Source: Betaproteobacteria bacterium (GTDB lineage: Bacteria; Pseudomonadota; Gammaproteobacteria; Burkholderiales; Burkholderiaceae_C). From it: a stretch of 10,478 nucleotides of DNA. Under the pieces are notes generated by a model. It did not search any database. It had not been told where the DNA came from and worked only from the letters and a program-made list of their open reading frames with translations. Both the position numbers and the translations under genes were made by a program. Each line of letters opens with the position of its first letter. Positions within the stretch are counted from its first letter, which is position 1. Shown in pieces: positions 1 through 6,887 of the stretch. The stretch covers positions 1 through 10,478 of the forward strand of contig RFSP01000045.1 in assembly GCA_009923895.1 (NCBI GenBank), given 5' to 3'.

Positions 1-198
1 GACAACTCCGACGTCACCCTGCCGCTCAATTCCGGACAACGCATGAACAGCGCGTACTTCACGTGGGTGCGTCGCCAGACCGAGCAATTGGTTTACACCG
101 CGCGCTACGGATTCGCCGAGAATCAGGACCGCGCCTTCGTGGGCCTGAACGATTTCCGCGCGCACATCCTGTACGGCAAGGTGCAGTACAAGTTCTGA
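1..198 (+). CDS. C-terminal end of an outer-membrane beta-barrel protein (partial)
   Basis: Frame 1 is open from the window edge to a TGA at 196-198 and gives 65 residues. The stretch alternates polar and hydrophobic/aromatic residues in the way of outer-membrane beta strands (for example AYFTWV, QLVYTARYGF, AHILYGKVQYKF). It ends in YKF, and a C-terminal phenylalanine preceded by alternating hydrophobic positions is the usual recognition signal for the Bam assembly machinery. The reading is therefore the last strands of a porin-like or receptor-like barrel in the outer membrane. Too little remains to name the family, and I do not recognise it. The gene is not part of the minus-strand operon that converges on it. 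A terminator at 313-345 probably ends its transcript after a 3' untranslated region of over 100 bases. Confidence 0.7.
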   Translation, partial: DNSDVTLPLNSGQRMNSAYFTWVRRQTEQLVYTARYGFAENQDRAFVGLNDFRAHILYGKVQYKF

Positions 199-350
199 TC
201 CCGGGCCGCCGGAGCCCTTCCAGGTTGGGGGGCGTCCGGCGGGCAAGGGGGGGCCGATCTCTGTCCGGGATACCCCGTAAAATTGGGGTCGAGGATTGCG
301 GTGAGTCTCTCCGAGGGGCCCGCGGCATTGCCGAGGGCCCCTTTTCCTTG
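199..350. other. Non-coding stretch between the barrel gene and the truncated permease
   Basis: No convincing protein is encoded here on either strand. The minus-strand frame of the broken permease stays open through it, but its residues no longer look like a membrane protein. It holds a GC-rich dyad (CCGCCGGA 206-213 with TCCGGCGG 235-242, 21-base loop, no T-run) and a small dyad (ACCCC 272-276 with GGGGT 285-289). A TAAAAT hexamer lies at 278-283, and the terminator listed separately is at 313-345. Confidence 0.55.
313..345 (+). terminator. Intrinsic (Rho-independent) terminator, plus strand
   Basis: GGGGCCC at 315-321 pairs with GGGCCCC at 335-341. Inside it CGGC (323-326) pairs with GCCG (330-333) around an ATT loop, with one mismatch between the two stems, and A314-T342 extends the base. 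TTTT follows at 342-345. The T-run is only on the plus strand, so it serves the barrel gene (or a short transcript starting near 290) and not the minus-strand operon. Confidence 0.75.
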
Positions 351-667
351 GGCGGCGTGCATGGACTCCACCTCCCGCAGCGCCAAAGCGATGCACAGCG
401 GAAAACCGATCACGGTGCCCAGCGCACACACGGCCAAAGACCCCCATTGATCGCGTTGGGGCCGGGGCGCTCCAACGAAGCGCAGGTAAACCCCACTGAG
501 CAGGCCGGCCAGAGCCGCACGCGCGGCGGTGACAAACTCGGGTGCCAATTGCGGGTGAGCCGCGTCTCCCACTGCCAGACGTGTCATTGGAAACGTCATG
601 GCAAACATGACCACGCCCAAGAGACCCAACCACAGGCCTTTGACCACATCTTGGGAAGACGGCGTGT

Positions 668-2590
668 TCATGAACGAGACAAGGCCTCCCAGCGCTCCAG
701 CGCCATCATCAGTTCGTCTTCGATCTGCGCGTGACGCCGAGACAGCTCGGCCGCGCTTTGAGGGTCGCGGACATACAGTGCGGGGTCTTCCAACTGCTGG
801 CCAATGGACCGCTGCTCGGACTCCAAGGCCTCGATGCGAGCGGGCAAGGCATCGAGCTCACGCTGGTCTTTGTAGCTGAGTTTGCGTGAGGCAGAAACGA
901 CCGCAGGCGCGCTCGGCGGGGTCGAAGAAATGGGCCGTTGCGGCGGGGCGGCCGCAGGGCCAGGCACAACCCGGGCACGTTCACGCTGACGCCTCCAGTC
1001 TTCGTATCCGCCTTCGTACTCTCGCCAGCGACCAGGCCGGCCTGCAAATTCCGGGTCTGCGTCGCAAGCGATGGTGCTGGTCACCACGTGGTCCAGAAAT
1101 CGGCGATCGTGACTGACCAAGAACACCGTGCCGGCATAGTTTTGCAGGAGCTCTTCCAACAACTCCAGCGTCTCCACGTCCAAGTCGTTGGTGGGCTCAT
1201 CCAAGACCAGCACATTGGCCGGCAGCGCAAACAGCCGCGCCAGCAACAAGCGGTTGCGCTCCCCTCCGGAAAGCGTGCGCACAGGCGAGTTCGCTCTCTC
1301 GGGAGAAAACAGAAAGTCCGACAGGTAACTCATGACGTGTTTGCGCGAGCTTCCCACCTCGATCCATTCGCTGCCGGGGCTGATGGTGTCGGCGAGGGTG
1401 GCATCGAGATCCAGGCCGGCACGCAGCTGGTCAAAGTAGGCCACCTGCAGTTGTGTGCCTCGGCGCACGGTGCCCGAGGTGGGCTGCAACTCACCCAAAA
1501 TGAGTTTGAGCAGGGTCGTCTTGCCCGACCCGTTGGGGCCGATCAAACCCACCTTGTCGCCACGCAGCAACGTGGAAGAGAATCGATCGACGATGGTGCG
1601 CTCACCAAATCGCAGAGTCACATCGCGCAACTCGGCCACGATTTTTCCCGATGGCAACCCCGCGTCCAGCTCCAGACGCACTTGGCCCACCTGTTCTCTG
1701 CGGGCCGCACGTTGCGCCCGCAAGGCCTGCAGCCGGGCCACCCGACCCACACTGCGCGTTCGACGGGCTTCCACCCCTTTTCGCACCCACACCTCTTCTT
1801 GGGCCAACAACTTGTCGGCCCGTGCTTGGGCCAGCGCCTCCGACTCCAATTCGCGTGCTTTGGCTGCTTCAAAGGCGGCAAAGTCACCGGGATAGCTGCG
1901 CAACAGGCCCCGGTCCAGTTCCACGGTGCGCGTGGCCACCGCGTCGACAAAGGCGCGGTCATGGGAGACCAAGATCAGCGCGCCCGGCCAGGCACACAAC
2001 AGCTCTTGCAGCCACTCGATGGCCTCCATGTCCAAGTGGTTGGTGGGCTCGTCGAGCAACAGCACGTCGGGGCGGGCCACCAGGGCCTGTGCCAAAGCCA
2101 CCCGCTTGCGGGTGCCGCCTGACAAGTCCGCCACCGAGGCCGTGGGGTCCAGATGCAGGCGCTGCAAAGCCTCTTGGACTCGCTGCTCCCAGGTCCATCC
2201 GCCTTGGGTCTCGAGCAGCGTCTGCAGCTCGTCAAGCTCTTGCGCCGAGGCAGCATCCAAGACTTCTGCGCCACCAGTCAGGGCTTCGTAGCGATCTCGC
2301 AGGGCCCGCACACCGGCCACCCCTTGAGAGACGGCCTCAAAGACGCTCACACCGGGTGCAAACTCGGGCTCCTGTGCCACCCAAACCCGACGAACTTGGC
2401 CTTGGAGTTGCAGCAAGCCGTCATCGAGCTTCTCCAGTCCGGCCAAGACCTTGAGCAGCGAGGACTTCCCCGTGCCATTGCGGCCGATCAACGCCACACG
2501 CTCACTGGCTTCCAGGGCCAGAGAAGCCCCGTCGAGCAAAGGCACGTGCCCGTAGGCCAAATGGGCCCCGGAGAGCGAAATCAGCGCCAT
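668..2590 (-). CDS. uup: ABC-F family ATPase Uup
   Basis: A 640-residue soluble ABC-F protein with two ATP-binding cassettes and no membrane domain. Cassette 1 has Walker A GRNGTGKS (36-43), signature LSGGT (156-160), Walker B VLLLDE followed by PTNHLD (176-187) and switch His210. Cassette 2 has GPNGSGKT (351-358), LSGGE (440-444), LVLDEPTNDLD (461-471) and His494. A charged linker (about 235-315) is the helical arm that reaches toward P-site tRNA in this family. After a Pro/Ala/Ser linker (543-566), a C-terminal coiled coil (570-640) begins SRKLSYKDQRELDALPARIE. That arrangement is typical of Uup, whose C-terminal domain binds nucleic acid in E. coli. Family roles are ribosome-associated ATPase activity and effects on precise transposon excision and branched-DNA tolerance. 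I chose ATG 2590: it gives the family N-terminus MALISLSGAHLAYG and has AAGGG six bases upstream. A start at 2692 would add 34 residues lying over gshB. It follows gshB by 20 bp. Confidence 0.93.
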   Translation of the reverse strand: MALISLSGAHLAYGHVPLLDGASLALEASERVALIGRNGTGKSSLLKVLAGLEKLDDGLLQLQGQVRRVWVAQEPEFAPGVSVFEAVSQGVAGVRALRDRYEALTGGAEVLDAASAQELDELQTLLETQGGWTWEQRVQEALQRLHLDPTASVADLSGGTRKRVALAQALVARPDVLLLDEPTNHLDMEAIEWLQELLCAWPGALILVSHDRAFVDAVATRTVELDRGLLRSYPGDFAAFEAAKARELESEALAQARADKLLAQEEVWVRKGVEARRTRSVGRVARLQALRAQRAARREQVGQVRLELDAGLPSGKIVAELRDVTLRFGERTIVDRFSSTLLRGDKVGLIGPNGSGKTTLLKLILGELQPTSGTVRRGTQLQVAYFDQLRAGLDLDATLADTISPGSEWIEVGSSRKHVMSYLSDFLFSPERANSPVRTLSGGERNRLLLARLFALPANVLVLDEPTNDLDVETLELLEELLQNYAGTVFLVSHDRRFLDHVVTSTIACDADPEFAGRPGRWREYEGGYEDWRRQRERARVVPGPAAAPPQRPISSTPPSAPAVVSASRKLSYKDQRELDALPARIEALESEQRSIGQQLEDPALYVRDPQSAAELSRRHAQIEDELMMALERWEALSRS

Positions 2591-2610
2591 GGGCGGCCCT
2601 TCAGCCAACC

Positions 2611-3591
2611 TCAGCGCAAAGCCGCCTCGAGGGCATCCATGAACATGGACGCCACATCGAATCCTGTCTGCTGCATGATTTCCTGGAAACACGTGGGGCT
2701 GGTCACGTTGATCTCGGTCAGCGTGTGGCCAATCACATCCAGCCCCACCAGCAACAGGCCCCGTCGAGCCAATTCCGGTCCCAAGGCCTGAGCGATCTCT
2801 CGGTCGCGCGGGTGCAAGGGCTGCGCCACGCCTTTGCCGCCCGCGGCCAGATTGCCTCGGATTTCAGAGCCTTGCGGGATGCGCGCGAGCACATAGGGCA
2901 CGGGTTGCCCGCCAATGACCAACACCCGTTTGTCGCCGTGCACGATCTCAGGCAGGTACTTCTGCACCATGAGGGTCTGGGCGCCCCCGCGGTTGAGGGT
3001 TTCGATGATGCTGCCCAAATTGAGTCCATCGGACCCCACTCGGAAGATGCCCATGCCGCCCATGCCGTCCAGGGGCTTGAGAATGATGTCGCCGTGAAGC
3101 GCATGAAAAGCCCGCACGTCGGCTTCTTGCCGGGTCACCAGGGTCGGCGCGATGAATTGCGAGAACTCCAAAATCGATAGCTTCTCGGGATGATCGCGCA
3201 GTGCCGCAGGCTTGTTGAAGACCCGCGCGCCCTCGCGTTCGGCCTGCCCCAACAGGTGGGTGGCATAAAAGTATTCGCTGTCAAAAGGCGGGTCTTTGCG
3301 CATCACGATGGCGTGTGCATCGCGCAGCGCAAAGTCTGTTGGGGCCTCGATCGTGCGGAACCAACCCTCGGCCTCCTCGGTGGCCCCCGTGAGCTCAATG
3401 ATGCGCAACGAAGCGGTGACCGGCTGGCCCTGTTGCCAGCGCAGATGCCGGGGCTCGCAGGCCATCAGGGTGTACCCACGCTTGGCCGCCTCGCGCATCA
3501 TGGCAAAAGTGGAGTCCTTGTAAGTCTTGAAAGACTCCAGCGGATCGGCCACAAACAACAAGGCCCGTGCGCGGTCTGAGTGCGGGCTCAC
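2611..3591 (-). CDS. gshB: Glutathione synthetase
   Basis: A cytoplasmic ATP-grasp enzyme joining gamma-glutamylcysteine and glycine with ATP to form glutathione, the second step of the pathway begun by gshA two genes upstream. It has 326 residues, against about 316 in E. coli. Visible family blocks in order: DPLESFKTYKDSTFAMM (16-32); MRKDPPFDSEYFYAT (97-111); NKPAALRDHPEKL (126-138); ILKPLDGMGGMGIFRV (170-185), which contains the ATP-binding glycine-rich loop; GDKRVLVIGGQPVPY (219-233); RGNLAAGGKG (245-254); and GLDVIGHTLTEINVTSP (283-299), with the metal-binding Glu/Asn. No key motif is missing. The start is GTG, chosen because AAGGA stands five bases upstream and because it gives the expected length and N-terminus. 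The preceding kup stop is 13 bp away and uup follows after 20 bp, so the gene is in the middle of the operon. Confidence 0.96.
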   Translation of the reverse strand: MSPHSDRARALLFVADPLESFKTYKDSTFAMMREAAKRGYTLMACEPRHLRWQQGQPVTASLRIIELTGATEEAEGWFRTIEAPTDFALRDAHAIVMRKDPPFDSEYFYATHLLGQAEREGARVFNKPAALRDHPEKLSILEFSQFIAPTLVTRQEADVRAFHALHGDIILKPLDGMGGMGIFRVGSDGLNLGSIIETLNRGGAQTLMVQKYLPEIVHGDKRVLVIGGQPVPYVLARIPQGSEIRGNLAAGGKGVAQPLHPRDREIAQALGPELARRGLLLVGLDVIGHTLTEINVTSPTCFQEIMQQTGFDVASMFMDALEAALR

Positions 3592-3596
3592 GACGA

Positions 3597-3601
3597 TCCT
3601 T
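3597..3601 (-). promoter_or_regulatory. Ribosome binding site fixing the GTG start of gshB
   Basis: AAGGA on the minus strand, five bases before the GTG at 3591-3589. It lies in the short gap just after the kup stop (3607-3605). It supports the GTG over any internal start. Confidence 0.6.
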
Positions 3602-3604
3602 TGC

Positions 3605-5488
3605 TCAAATCTCCACCTTGGAGCCCAGCTCCACGATGCGATTGGTGGGCAGATTCAAAAAGTCTGCGGCGGCGGCCGCATTGCGGTGCATGCTGGCAAA
3701 CAGCTTCTCACGCCACAGCGCCATGCCTTGCGCAAACGTGGGCACCACCGAGTCCCGACTCAAGAAGTAGCTGGTTTCCATGTCATCCAGTTCCACCCCA
3801 TTGTCACGCAAGAGTTTGAGCGCTTCAGGCACGTCGGGATCGTTCTTGAACCCGAAGTGCAAAGTCACTTGCCAGCAATCGTGTCCGAGGGATTCGACTT
3901 CGCAGCGCTTGCCAAAGCCCACCCACGGAATCTCGTGATGTTGGACAGTGACAAACAGATTTTGCGCATGCAAGACCTTGTTGTGCTTGAGGTTGTGCAA
4001 CAGCGCAAAGGGGGTGGAGCCTTTCTCGGAATTCAAAAACACCGCCGTTCCGGGCACGCGCTGAGGCGGGCTGATGAAGATGGCCTCCAAAAATTGCGGC
4101 AGCTCAATGGCTTCGTCGCGCAGCCGATCGGCCATGAGCTGGCGTCCCTGCTTCCAGGTGGTCATGATGGTGAACATGGCGCCACCGATGAGCAGTGGGA
4201 ACCAACCGCCGTCCAAAACCTTGATCGCATTGGCCGAGAAGAAGACCAAATCGATCACCAAGAACACGATGGTGGCGGCCATGGCCAAGGTCCAAGGCAA
4301 ACGCCAGCCATACACAATGACAAAGAACGTCATGACGGTGGTGATGGTCATGTCAATGGTCACAGCGATGCCGTAGGCCGAGGCCAACGCGCTGCTGGAG
4401 CCAAAGAACACCACCGCCAGCACGATGCAGGCATACAGGCTCCAGTTGACAAAAGGCACATAGATCTGGCCCGTCTCACGAATGGACGTGTGAGCGATTC
4501 TCAGCCGGGGCAAATAGCCGAGCTGAATCACCTGCTTGGTCACCGAGAACGCGGCCGTGATCAAGGCCTGCGAGGCAATCACGGTGGACAACGTGGCCAA
4601 GGCAATCAGGGGGTACAGCGCCCACGAAGGCGCCATCTCAAAGAAAGGATTTTCCACTTTGCTCGGATGTGCCAGCAGCATGGCCCCTTGCCCAAAGTAA
4701 TTGAGCACCAAGGCGGGCATGACGCCCGCAAACCAGGCCAAGCGGATGGGCTTTTTGCCAAAGTGCCCCATGTCGGCATAGAGTGCCTCGGCCCCCGTCA
4801 CGCACAAGACCACAGAGCCCAAGGCCACAAAAGCCACGGCGGGTTGGCCAAAGAGAAACTCCAATGCATAGTGGGGTGAGAGCGCCGCAAGCACTGCCGG
4901 GTTGTCCGCAATGTGCACCACCCCCAGCACGGCCAATACCGCAAACCACACCACCATCACCGGCCCAAAAAACCGACCCACTGCGGCCGTGCCAAAGCGC
5001 TGCGCTGCAAACAGGCCCGTCAACACCACCAAGGTCACAGGCACGATGAACTTGTGGAACGCCGGCGTGGCCACCTCCAGGCCTTCCACCGCAGACAACA
5101 CCGACACCGCCGGTGTGATGACGCCATCTCCAAAGAAGATGGCGGTGCCAAAAATGCCCACCAAGAGCAGCCGTGAACGCAATTTGGGCCGGTCTTTGAC
5201 CGCCTGTGAAGCCAAGGCCAACATGGCAATGAGGCCGCCTTCGCCATGGTTGTCAGCACGCAAAATCAAAGCCACGTACTTGATGGAGACGATCGAGGTC
5301 AGCGTCCAAAAAACCAGCGACAAGATGCCCAGAATGTTGTGCTCATTCAGCGGCACATGCCCATGGGCAAACACCTCTTTGAGCGCGTAAAGCGGGCTGG
5401 TGCCGATGTCGCCGTAGACAACGCCAATGGCCGCCAGGGTCAGTGATGCCAACGCCCCGTGAGAGCGCGAATGGTCTGGGGGGTTCAA
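3605..5488 (-). CDS. kup: Low-affinity potassium uptake permease Kup (KUP/HAK/KT family)
   Basis: An inner-membrane K+ uptake protein, usually proton-coupled, of 627 residues (E. coli Kup 622). The first ~445 residues hold about 12 hydrophobic segments and the rest is a cytoplasmic C-terminal domain. Family blocks: AIGVVYGDIGTSPLYALKEV (20-39); ADNHGEGG (78-85); FGDGVITPAVSVLSAVEGLE (119-138), with the conserved acidic and proline residues; TGAEALYADMGHFGKKPIR (231-249); and LNYFGQGA (262-269). All are intact. The start is TTG at 5488, the most upstream start compatible with the gshA stop (4-bp gap). GGAG lies seven bases ahead of it, inside the last gshA codons, so translation is probably coupled to gshA. 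The next candidate start, a TTG at residue 13, would leave almost nothing before the first membrane helix. Its place between gshA and gshB is discussed as a finding. Confidence 0.94.
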   Translation of the reverse strand: MNPPDHSRSHGALASLTLAAIGVVYGDIGTSPLYALKEVFAHGHVPLNEHNILGILSLVFWTLTSIVSIKYVALILRADNHGEGGLIAMLALASQAVKDRPKLRSRLLLVGIFGTAIFFGDGVITPAVSVLSAVEGLEVATPAFHKFIVPVTLVVLTGLFAAQRFGTAAVGRFFGPVMVVWFAVLAVLGVVHIADNPAVLAALSPHYALEFLFGQPAVAFVALGSVVLCVTGAEALYADMGHFGKKPIRLAWFAGVMPALVLNYFGQGAMLLAHPSKVENPFFEMAPSWALYPLIALATLSTVIASQALITAAFSVTKQVIQLGYLPRLRIAHTSIRETGQIYVPFVNWSLYACIVLAVVFFGSSSALASAYGIAVTIDMTITTVMTFFVIVYGWRLPWTLAMAATIVFLVIDLVFFSANAIKVLDGGWFPLLIGGAMFTIMTTWKQGRQLMADRLRDEAIELPQFLEAIFISPPQRVPGTAVFLNSEKGSTPFALLHNLKHNKVLHAQNLFVTVQHHEIPWVGFGKRCEVESLGHDCWQVTLHFGFKNDPDVPEALKLLRDNGVELDDMETSYFLSRDSVVPTFAQGMALWREKLFASMHRNAAAAADFLNLPTNRIVELGSKVEI

Positions 5489-5492
5489 AAGG

Positions 5493-6791
5493 TCACTCCA
5501 CCGAGTCGGACTCGGGATCGGTGGCTTCGAGCTCGTAGCTGGCTGCCAACATGGCCAGACGGGCGACGACGCCGTACATGTAAAAACGATTGGGTGCGCT
5601 CACGCCCGGCTTCACCCCGGGTCTTGGCAAGGCCCCAGAAGGCTCAAAGGCCAGGGGCACGTAGTGTGAGTTGGCCGGATGAAGCTGATCGGGATGTCCC
5701 GGCTCGGCGTGAACCCGGTAGTAGCCGCCCACGACATAGCGGTCCATCGTGTACACCACCGGTTCTGCCACGGCCTCGTTGATGCGCTCGAAGGTGGGCA
5801 CGCCCTCTTGCACCACCAACTCCACGCCTTGGGACGATGACGTCGGCTCGGCCTGGGGTGGGATTCGGGCCCGCTCGATCTTGGCCGCCAGATCTTTGGC
5901 ATCGCGCACATTCAAGCTGGCCAGCCCATGGCGTCGGTCGCCGGCTTTGATGACCACAAAGGGTTTGTCGGCAATGCCGTACTCTTTGTGCTTGCGCCGC
6001 ACTTTGGTCAGCACCGCGTCCACCTGATCGGCCAGGCCCTTCAACGACGGCGCGTCGTCGAGGTTGACGGGGCCGCAGGCATGGGTGATGGGGTGAATCA
6101 GCCAATGGTCCATGCCCAAGAGCTTGGAGAACTTCTTGGCCACCTCTTCGTAAATCTGAAAGTGGCGCCCCATGCTGCGCACCGTCCACCCCGCGTGCAA
6201 CGGAGGCAACAAGTACTGCTCATGCACACTGAGCAATTGCTTGGGCACCCCCTCCATCAATGGGGTGTTGAGCAAGATGGTGCAGGGGTCGAAGTCTTTG
6301 AGCCCCACACGGCCGCGTTGGCGCACCACCGGCTCGACAGCCAAAGTCTGGCCTTCGGGAAGCCTCCAGTGCGTGGGCTTTTTGAGCGCAGGGTCCAGGC
6401 TTCCGAGGCGCACATTCAAACCGGCTTGGTAAAAAATGCCGATCAATCGGTGCAAGCTCTCCAGGTAAAAGGAGTTGCGGTTCCCTGCCTCGGGAATGAT
6501 GAGCAGGTTGCGCGCTTCGGGGCAGATCTTCTCGATGGCCGCCATGGCGGCCTGCACCGCCAGCGGCATCACTTCAGGAGCGAGGTTGTTGAACCTGGAG
6601 GGAAACAAGCCCGTGTCCACCGGCGCCAGCTTGTAGCCCGCGTTGCGCACGTCCACCGCGCAATAGAAGGCCGGCGTGTGCTCCATCCATTCCAGCCGAA
6701 ACCACCGTTCGATGGCTGGCGTGGCCTCGAGCATGCGCTGCTCGAGTTCGTTGATAGGGCCGTTGAGGGCTGTGACCAGGTGAGGAACCAT
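5493..6791 (-). CDS. gshA: Glutamate-cysteine ligase, 'T. ferrooxidans'-type GshA
   Basis: It catalyses the first and usually rate-limiting step of glutathione synthesis: ATP-dependent coupling of glutamate and cysteine into gamma-glutamylcysteine in the cytoplasm. The 432 residues match the beta/gamma-proteobacterial family (Pfam GshA, about 430 aa), which is unrelated in sequence to E. coli GshA. Family blocks include VPHLVTALNGP (2-12), NAGYKLAPVDTGLFPSRFNNL (50-70), NLLIIPEAGNRNSFYL (95-110), GLKDFDPCTILLNTPL (163-178), VHEQYLLPPLHAGW (189-202), VQEGVPTFERINEAVAEPVVY (327-347), DRYVVGGYYRVH (350-361) and APNRFYMYGVVARLAMLAASYELE (399-422). An oddity lies at residues 281-295: IKAGDRRHGLASLNV stands where I recall a glycine-rich V-K-A-D-x-G-T-Y-G-M-G loop, and 304-324 is also unlike relatives. 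ATG 6791 gives the family N-terminus but lacks a well-spaced Shine-Dalgarno. It heads the operon, just after the amt terminator. Confidence 0.93.
   Translation of the reverse strand: MVPHLVTALNGPINELEQRMLEATPAIERWFRLEWMEHTPAFYCAVDVRNAGYKLAPVDTGLFPSRFNNLAPEVMPLAVQAAMAAIEKICPEARNLLIIPEAGNRNSFYLESLHRLIGIFYQAGLNVRLGSLDPALKKPTHWRLPEGQTLAVEPVVRQRGRVGLKDFDPCTILLNTPLMEGVPKQLLSVHEQYLLPPLHAGWTVRSMGRHFQIYEEVAKKFSKLLGMDHWLIHPITHACGPVNLDDAPSLKGLADQVDAVLTKVRRKHKEYGIADKPFVVIKAGDRRHGLASLNVRDAKDLAAKIERARIPPQAEPTSSSQGVELVVQEGVPTFERINEAVAEPVVYTMDRYVVGGYYRVHAEPGHPDQLHPANSHYVPLAFEPSGALPRPGVKPGVSAPNRFYMYGVVARLAMLAASYELEATDPESDSVE
5496..5499 (-). promoter_or_regulatory. Ribosome binding site of kup, inside the gshA 3' end
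   Basis: Minus-strand GGAG immediately precedes the gshA stop TGA (5495-5493), with a seven-base spacer to the TTG at 5488-5486. It decides the rare TTG start and suggests stop-restart coupling of kup to gshA. Confidence 0.6.
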
Positions 6792-6835
6792 GTCCGCATT
6801 CTAAAGAGCTCTCTGCCTGGGGTTGAGAACGCCCC

Positions 6836-6870
6836 AAAGAAAAAGCCGCCCCTGAGTTGGCAGGGGCGGC
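6836..6870 (-). terminator. Intrinsic terminator of the porin-glnK-amt operon
   Basis: GCCGCCCCTG (6845-6854) and CAGGGGCGGC (6861-6870) form a perfect 10-bp stem with a six-base loop. Read on the minus strand it begins 18 bases after the amt TAA and is followed by TTTTTCTTT. This is a textbook strong terminator. It separates the nitrogen operon from gshA, whose ATG is only 44 bases beyond the T-tract. Confidence 0.92.
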
Positions 6871-6887
6871 CCAGAAGAAACGTGCGC

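Larger units (their letters stand above)
123..671 (-). pseudogene. Truncated EamA/DMT-family permease (N-terminal fragment)
   Basis: The first ~107 codons (671 down to about 351) read as the start of a drug/metabolite transporter (EamA, 10-TM family). Three hydrophobic segments fall at about residues 11-33, 44-66 and 76-98, with family-like stretches such as FAMTFPMTRLAV, FVTAARAALAGL and IALALREVESMHAA. After HAA, where homologues continue with further membrane segments, the sequence turns into proline- and arginine-rich text up to a stop at 123. It crosses the terminator hairpin and antisense of the barrel gene on the way. A full protein has about 290 residues, so roughly two thirds are missing. 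The ATG at 671-669 overlaps the uup stop (ATGA), so it was the last gene of the gshA operon by translational coupling. I infer a deletion remnant without transport function. An assembly join cannot be excluded. Confidence 0.65.

Noticed and set aside
206..242. GC-rich dyad CCGCCGGA / TCCGGCGG as terminator of the barrel gene
   Set aside because: The loop is 21 bases long and no T-run follows on either strand. The hairpin at 313-345 is a far better terminator.
938..2122. A 394-codon open frame on the plus strand opposite uup
   Set aside because: It mirrors the uup ATPase motifs in antisense and has no recognisable domain of its own.
2591..2692. Upstream extension of uup to a start at 2692
   Set aside because: The extra 34 residues overlap the 3' end of gshB and do not resemble an ABC-F N-terminus. 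The ATG at 2590 has its own Shine-Dalgarno.
3527..4879. A 450-codon open frame on the plus strand opposite kup
   Set aside because: Same reason: the composition is low-complexity Gln/His/Gly, there is no ribosome binding site, and kup is complete on the other strand.
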